Shown piece after piece: positions 58,401-64,000 of a stretch of DNA of 64,000 bases. The DNA comes from Micromonospora eburnea (GTDB lineage Bacteria; Actinomycetota; Actinomycetes; Mycobacteriales; Micromonosporaceae). Position numbers and translations under genes: made by a program. The notes below the pieces were generated by a model, which was not told where the DNA came from, did not search any database, and saw only the letters and a program-made list of their open reading frames with translations. Numbering within the stretch: position 1 is the stretch's first letter; each line of letters starts with the position of its first letter. The DNA is taken from the NCBI RefSeq assembly GCF_900090225.1, contig NZ_FMHY01000002.1, forward strand, positions 6,386,001 through 6,450,000, written 5' to 3'.

Positions 58401-59339
58401 CACCATGCCGAGCGGCGAGTTGCGGGTGTTCTGGAACGCCGCGACGACCTTCAGCCGCTTGAGCGCCCGGATCTTCCGCTGGCCCTTGCCGGACCGGATG
58501 GTCTCGCGCAGGCTCTCGGCCTCGGCTTCGAGGTCCATGTTCTGCACCAGCGCCTTGATGGCCTCGGCGCCCATGCCACCGGTGAAGTACTCACCGAAGC
58601 GGTCCCGCAGCTCGCGGTAGAGCAGCTCGTCGGTGACCAGCTGCTTCGGCTCCAGCTTGCGGAAGGTGTCGAGGACCTCGTCGAGGCGGTCGATCTCGCG
58701 CTGGGCCCGGTCGCGGATCTGGCGCATCTCGCGCTCTCCGCCCTCCTTGACCTTGCGCCGGACGTCCGCCTTCGCGCCCTCGGCCTCCAGCTCGGCCAGG
58801 TCGGCCTCGAGCTTGGCGGCCCGCTTCTCGATCTCCGAGTCGCGGCTGTTCTCGGCCTGCCGCTTCTCGGCCAGGATCTCGTTCTCGATGGTCGAGAGGT
58901 CGCGGTGACGCGCTTCGGCGTCCACGCTCGTCACGACGTACGAGGCGAAGTAGATGATCTTTTCGAGGTCCTTCGGGGCGAGGTCCAGCAGGTAGCCCAG
59001 CCGGCTCGGCACGCCCTTGAAGTACCAGATGTGGGTCACCGGAGCAGCCAGCTCGATGTGGCCCATCCGCTCCCGGCGAACCTTGGAGCGGGTCACCTCG
59101 ACGCCGCAGCGCTCGCAGATGATGCCCTTGAAGCGGACCCGCTTGTACTTACCGCAGTAGCACTCCCAGTCCCGCTGCGGACCGAAGATCTTCTCGCAGA
59201 AGAGCCCGTCCTTCTCCGGCTTCAGGGTGCGGTAGTTGATGGTCTCGGGCTTCTTGACCTCGCCGTGGGACCACTGACGGATGTCGTCAGCGGTGGCGAG
59301 GCCGATGCGCAGCTCGTCGAAGAAGTTGACGTCGAGCAC
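55452..59339 (-). CDS. rpoC: RNA polymerase beta' subunit
   Basis: The 1295-residue subunit has the N-terminal zinc ribbon ([20 protein letters not shown]), the active-site Mg motif NADFDGDQM, the bridge helix/trigger loop region ([39 protein letters not shown]) and a second Zn site with Cys in [17 protein letters not shown]. GTG start at 59339 follows AGGGA. It follows rpoB by 81 bases. Confidence 0.99.
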   Translation of the reverse strand: [1295 protein letters not shown]

Positions 59340-59420
59340 TATGTCCCCTATGTCGTCGTCTGTACTGCTTAGCTAACCGGTGGGGTCGGGAGCCGGCGAA
59401 CCGGCCCCCGACCGCCCACC

Positions 59421-62852
<3,432 letters not shown>

Positions 62853-62979
62853 GATGCGTCCTTCCGAGGACCGGTGCTGCATAACGGCTGATACGCGTGC
62901 ACTCCAATGACCCCACCAGAAATAGCCGTAATCGGACATTTCCGAGCAGGGGTCAAGTCGGAAGGCAGCGCAAACTAGC

Positions 62980-63008
62980 AGTGTAGCCGAGAGGCTAACC
63001 GCTGTCCA
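62980..63008 (-). promoter_or_regulatory. rpoB promoter
   Basis: On the minus strand TGGACA (63003-63008), 17 bases and TACACT (62980-62985) match a housekeeping promoter well. It lies beyond the hairpin after rplL and would supply rpoBC independently of the L10/L12 genes. Confidence 0.68.
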
Positions 63009-63335
63009 GCCCACCCCGCAGGTCGTCGCGGAACTTGCCTCGGGACCCAGGGAATCCGGGTCTACCGGGCCGCTCGGAACGCGACGTTCCTGCCGGGCCG
63101 CTCGGGCGCGACGGCCATGGTGCTGCCGCTGCCATTACCCGAGAGGTGGCCGTTGCAAGCGCGGAAGGTCTTGCTGGTGCCAGCGTGCCTGTCAGCCCGG
63201 TGTCGCGTCAAGGGCCGGTTACCGGTCGAGGTGGCTTTCCCCCCGACGGACTACCGACAGACGTCACTCCCAGACCCTACGCCGGACGCTGAACGCCCTG
63301 CTCACGCCACTTCCACCGGGCACCCCGCCATGCAC

Positions 63336-63372
63336 GGCGGGCGGCGATCCTCATCTCGGATCACCGCCCGCC
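63336..63372 (-). terminator. Hairpin after rplL, terminator or attenuator
   Basis: GGCGGGCGGCGATCC (63336-63350) and GGATCACCGCCCGCC (63358-63372) form a 15-bp stem, with one G-U pair in the minus-strand RNA and a 7-base loop, 57 bases after the rplL stop. A partial terminator at this place is known between rplL and rpoB in other bacteria. Confidence 0.78.
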
Positions 63373-63429
63373 GCGACGCGGTGTGCCCCGGCTCACGCGA
63401 GCCGGAGACGCGTCAGATCGACCTCAAGG

Positions 63430-63816
63430 TCACTTGAGGGTGACCTTGGCGCCCTCGCCCTCGAGCTTGGCCTTGGCCTTCTCGGCGGTCTCCTTGTTGG
63501 CCTTCTCCAGGACCGCCTTCGGCGCGGCCTCGACCAGGTCCTTGGCCTCCTTCAGGCCCAGGCCGGTCAGCTCGCGCACGACCTTGATGACCTGGATCTT
63601 CTTGCCACCGTCGGCGTCGAGGATGACGTCGAACTCGTCCTTCTCCTCCTCGACCGGGGCAGCGGCACCCGCGGCACCCGGGGCGGCGGCGACGGCCACC
63701 GGGGCGGCCGCGGTGACCTCGAAGGTCTCCTCGAACTGCTTCACGAACTCAGAGAGCTCGATCAGCGTCATCTCCTTGAACGCGTCGAGCAGCTCGTCGG
63801 TGCTGAGCTTCGCCAT
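63430..63816 (-). CDS. rplL: 50S ribosomal protein L7/L12
   Basis: L7/L12 forms the stalk that recruits elongation factors. The 128-residue product has the helical N-domain (MAKLSTDELLDAFKEMTLIELSEFVKQFE), an Ala/Pro hinge (VAVAAAPGAAGAAAPVEEE) and the C-domain (KIQVIKVVRELTGLGLKEAKDLVEAAPKAV). It follows rplJ by 55 bases. Confidence 0.98.
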   Translation of the reverse strand: MAKLSTDELLDAFKEMTLIELSEFVKQFEETFEVTAAAPVAVAAAPGAAGAAAPVEEEKDEFDVILDADGGKKIQVIKVVRELTGLGLKEAKDLVEAAPKAVLEKANKETAEKAKAKLEGEGAKVTLK

Positions 63817-63871
63817 GTCTGGCGTCCTTTCCTGAATGGTTTAACTAAGAACGTGGGTGCGCCGCGGGGCC

Positions 63872-64000
63872 TCAGGCCGCCTCGGCGCCCTCCTTCTCGC
63901 GCTTGTCCTGCAGGGCGGCCGCCAGACGCGCGGTCTTGGCGAGCGGAGCCTGGAACAGGGCCGCGGCCTTGCTCAGGTTGCCCTTCATGGCGCCGGCCAG
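63872..64000 (-). CDS. rplJ: 50S ribosomal protein L10 (C-terminal part, 5' end outside window)
   Basis: The last 42 codons read LAGAMKGNLSKAAALFQAPL, then AKTARLAAALQDKREKEGAEAA. This matches the C-terminal helix by which L10 holds L7/L12 dimers. The gene runs off the window; the L10 leader that usually regulates it lies outside. Confidence 0.93.
   Translation of the reverse strand: MAGAMKGNLSKAAALFQAPLAKTARLAAALQDKREKEGAEAA

Larger units (their letters stand above)
62853..63429. other. rplL-rpoB intergenic region
   Basis: No gene was found in this 577-base stretch. It carries the hairpin at 63336-63372 and the promoter at 62980-63008. Between them, 63009-63335 shows nothing else I recognise. 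RNA from the promoter would have a leader of about 120 bases before rpoB, including TTGACC..ATTACG near 62955-62930, a weaker second promoter-like pair. Confidence 0.6.

Noticed and set aside
55392..59372. 1326-codon plus-strand open frame antisense to rpoC, and a similar one (59826-62891) antisense to rpoB
   Set aside because: High GC keeps the antisense frame open. The translations are His/Asp/Arg/Leu-rich shadows without family features, and the minus strand encodes intact RpoC and RpoB.

Overview
The window is high-GC actinomycete DNA. Frequent GTG and TTG starts, a conservon, the actinomycete order of ribosomal protein (r-protein) genes, a Zn-ribbon S14 and the style of the proteins and intergenic palindromes suggest family Micromonosporaceae, probably Micromonospora or a close relative. 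The family assignment is inference; the gene calls rest on recognisable protein sequence. No tRNA, rRNA, insertion sequence or CRISPR array was found.

Layout, left to right. 1-1535: glmM (cut by the window edge), rpsI and rplM on the minus strand. 1862-3640: an antitoxin/toxin pair with a candidate operator, a SAM methyltransferase, and a frameshifted remnant of the DNA-binding half of a HemD-type regulator. 3653-8112: a conservon (sensor kinase, roadblock protein, DUF742 protein, small GTPase) whose kinase reading frame is broken by an apparent one-base deletion. 8561-14169: an amino-acid-type solute-binding lipoprotein, then two divergent units that together make an NMT1/THI5-type ABC importer with an LLM-class oxidoreductase and a cupin. 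14252-17254: a 1000-residue membrane protein with a long repeat-rich tail. 17300-23294: a compact thiamine operon (thiE-thiO-thiS-thiG-tenI-like-thiD-thiC) behind one TPP riboswitch. 23496-28295: aldo/keto reductase, ABC-F ATPase, RsmC-like methyltransferase and a Pro-rich membrane protein.

28311-51509 is the main r-protein region, all on the minus strand. In transcription order it runs rpsL-rpsG-fusA-tuf; rpsJ-rplC-rplD-rplW-rplB-rpsS-rplV-rpsC-rplP-rpmC-rpsQ; rplN-rplX-rplE-rpsN-rpsH-rplF-rplR-rpsE-rpmD-rplO; secY-adk-map; a DUF1707 membrane gene; infA-rpmJ-rpsM-rpsK-rpsD-rpoA-rplQ; truA. 52033-55337 holds two small membrane proteins and an ArsR-MFS efflux cassette, placed between the str operon and rpoBC. 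55452-64000 is rpoC, rpoB, rplL and the end of rplJ, with a clear terminator and promoter between rplL and rpoB.

Most of the window is core housekeeping: translation, transcription, protein export and cofactor synthesis. Points worth a second look are the split conservon kinase, the HemD remnant, a 20-base sequence shared exactly by the long leaders of the S10 and str operons, a palindromic element forming the 5' end of thiO, the ABC/LLM/cupin locus near the thiamine operon, and the accessory genes set inside conserved r-protein neighbourhoods. I did not see a convincing wholly new defence or biosynthetic system.
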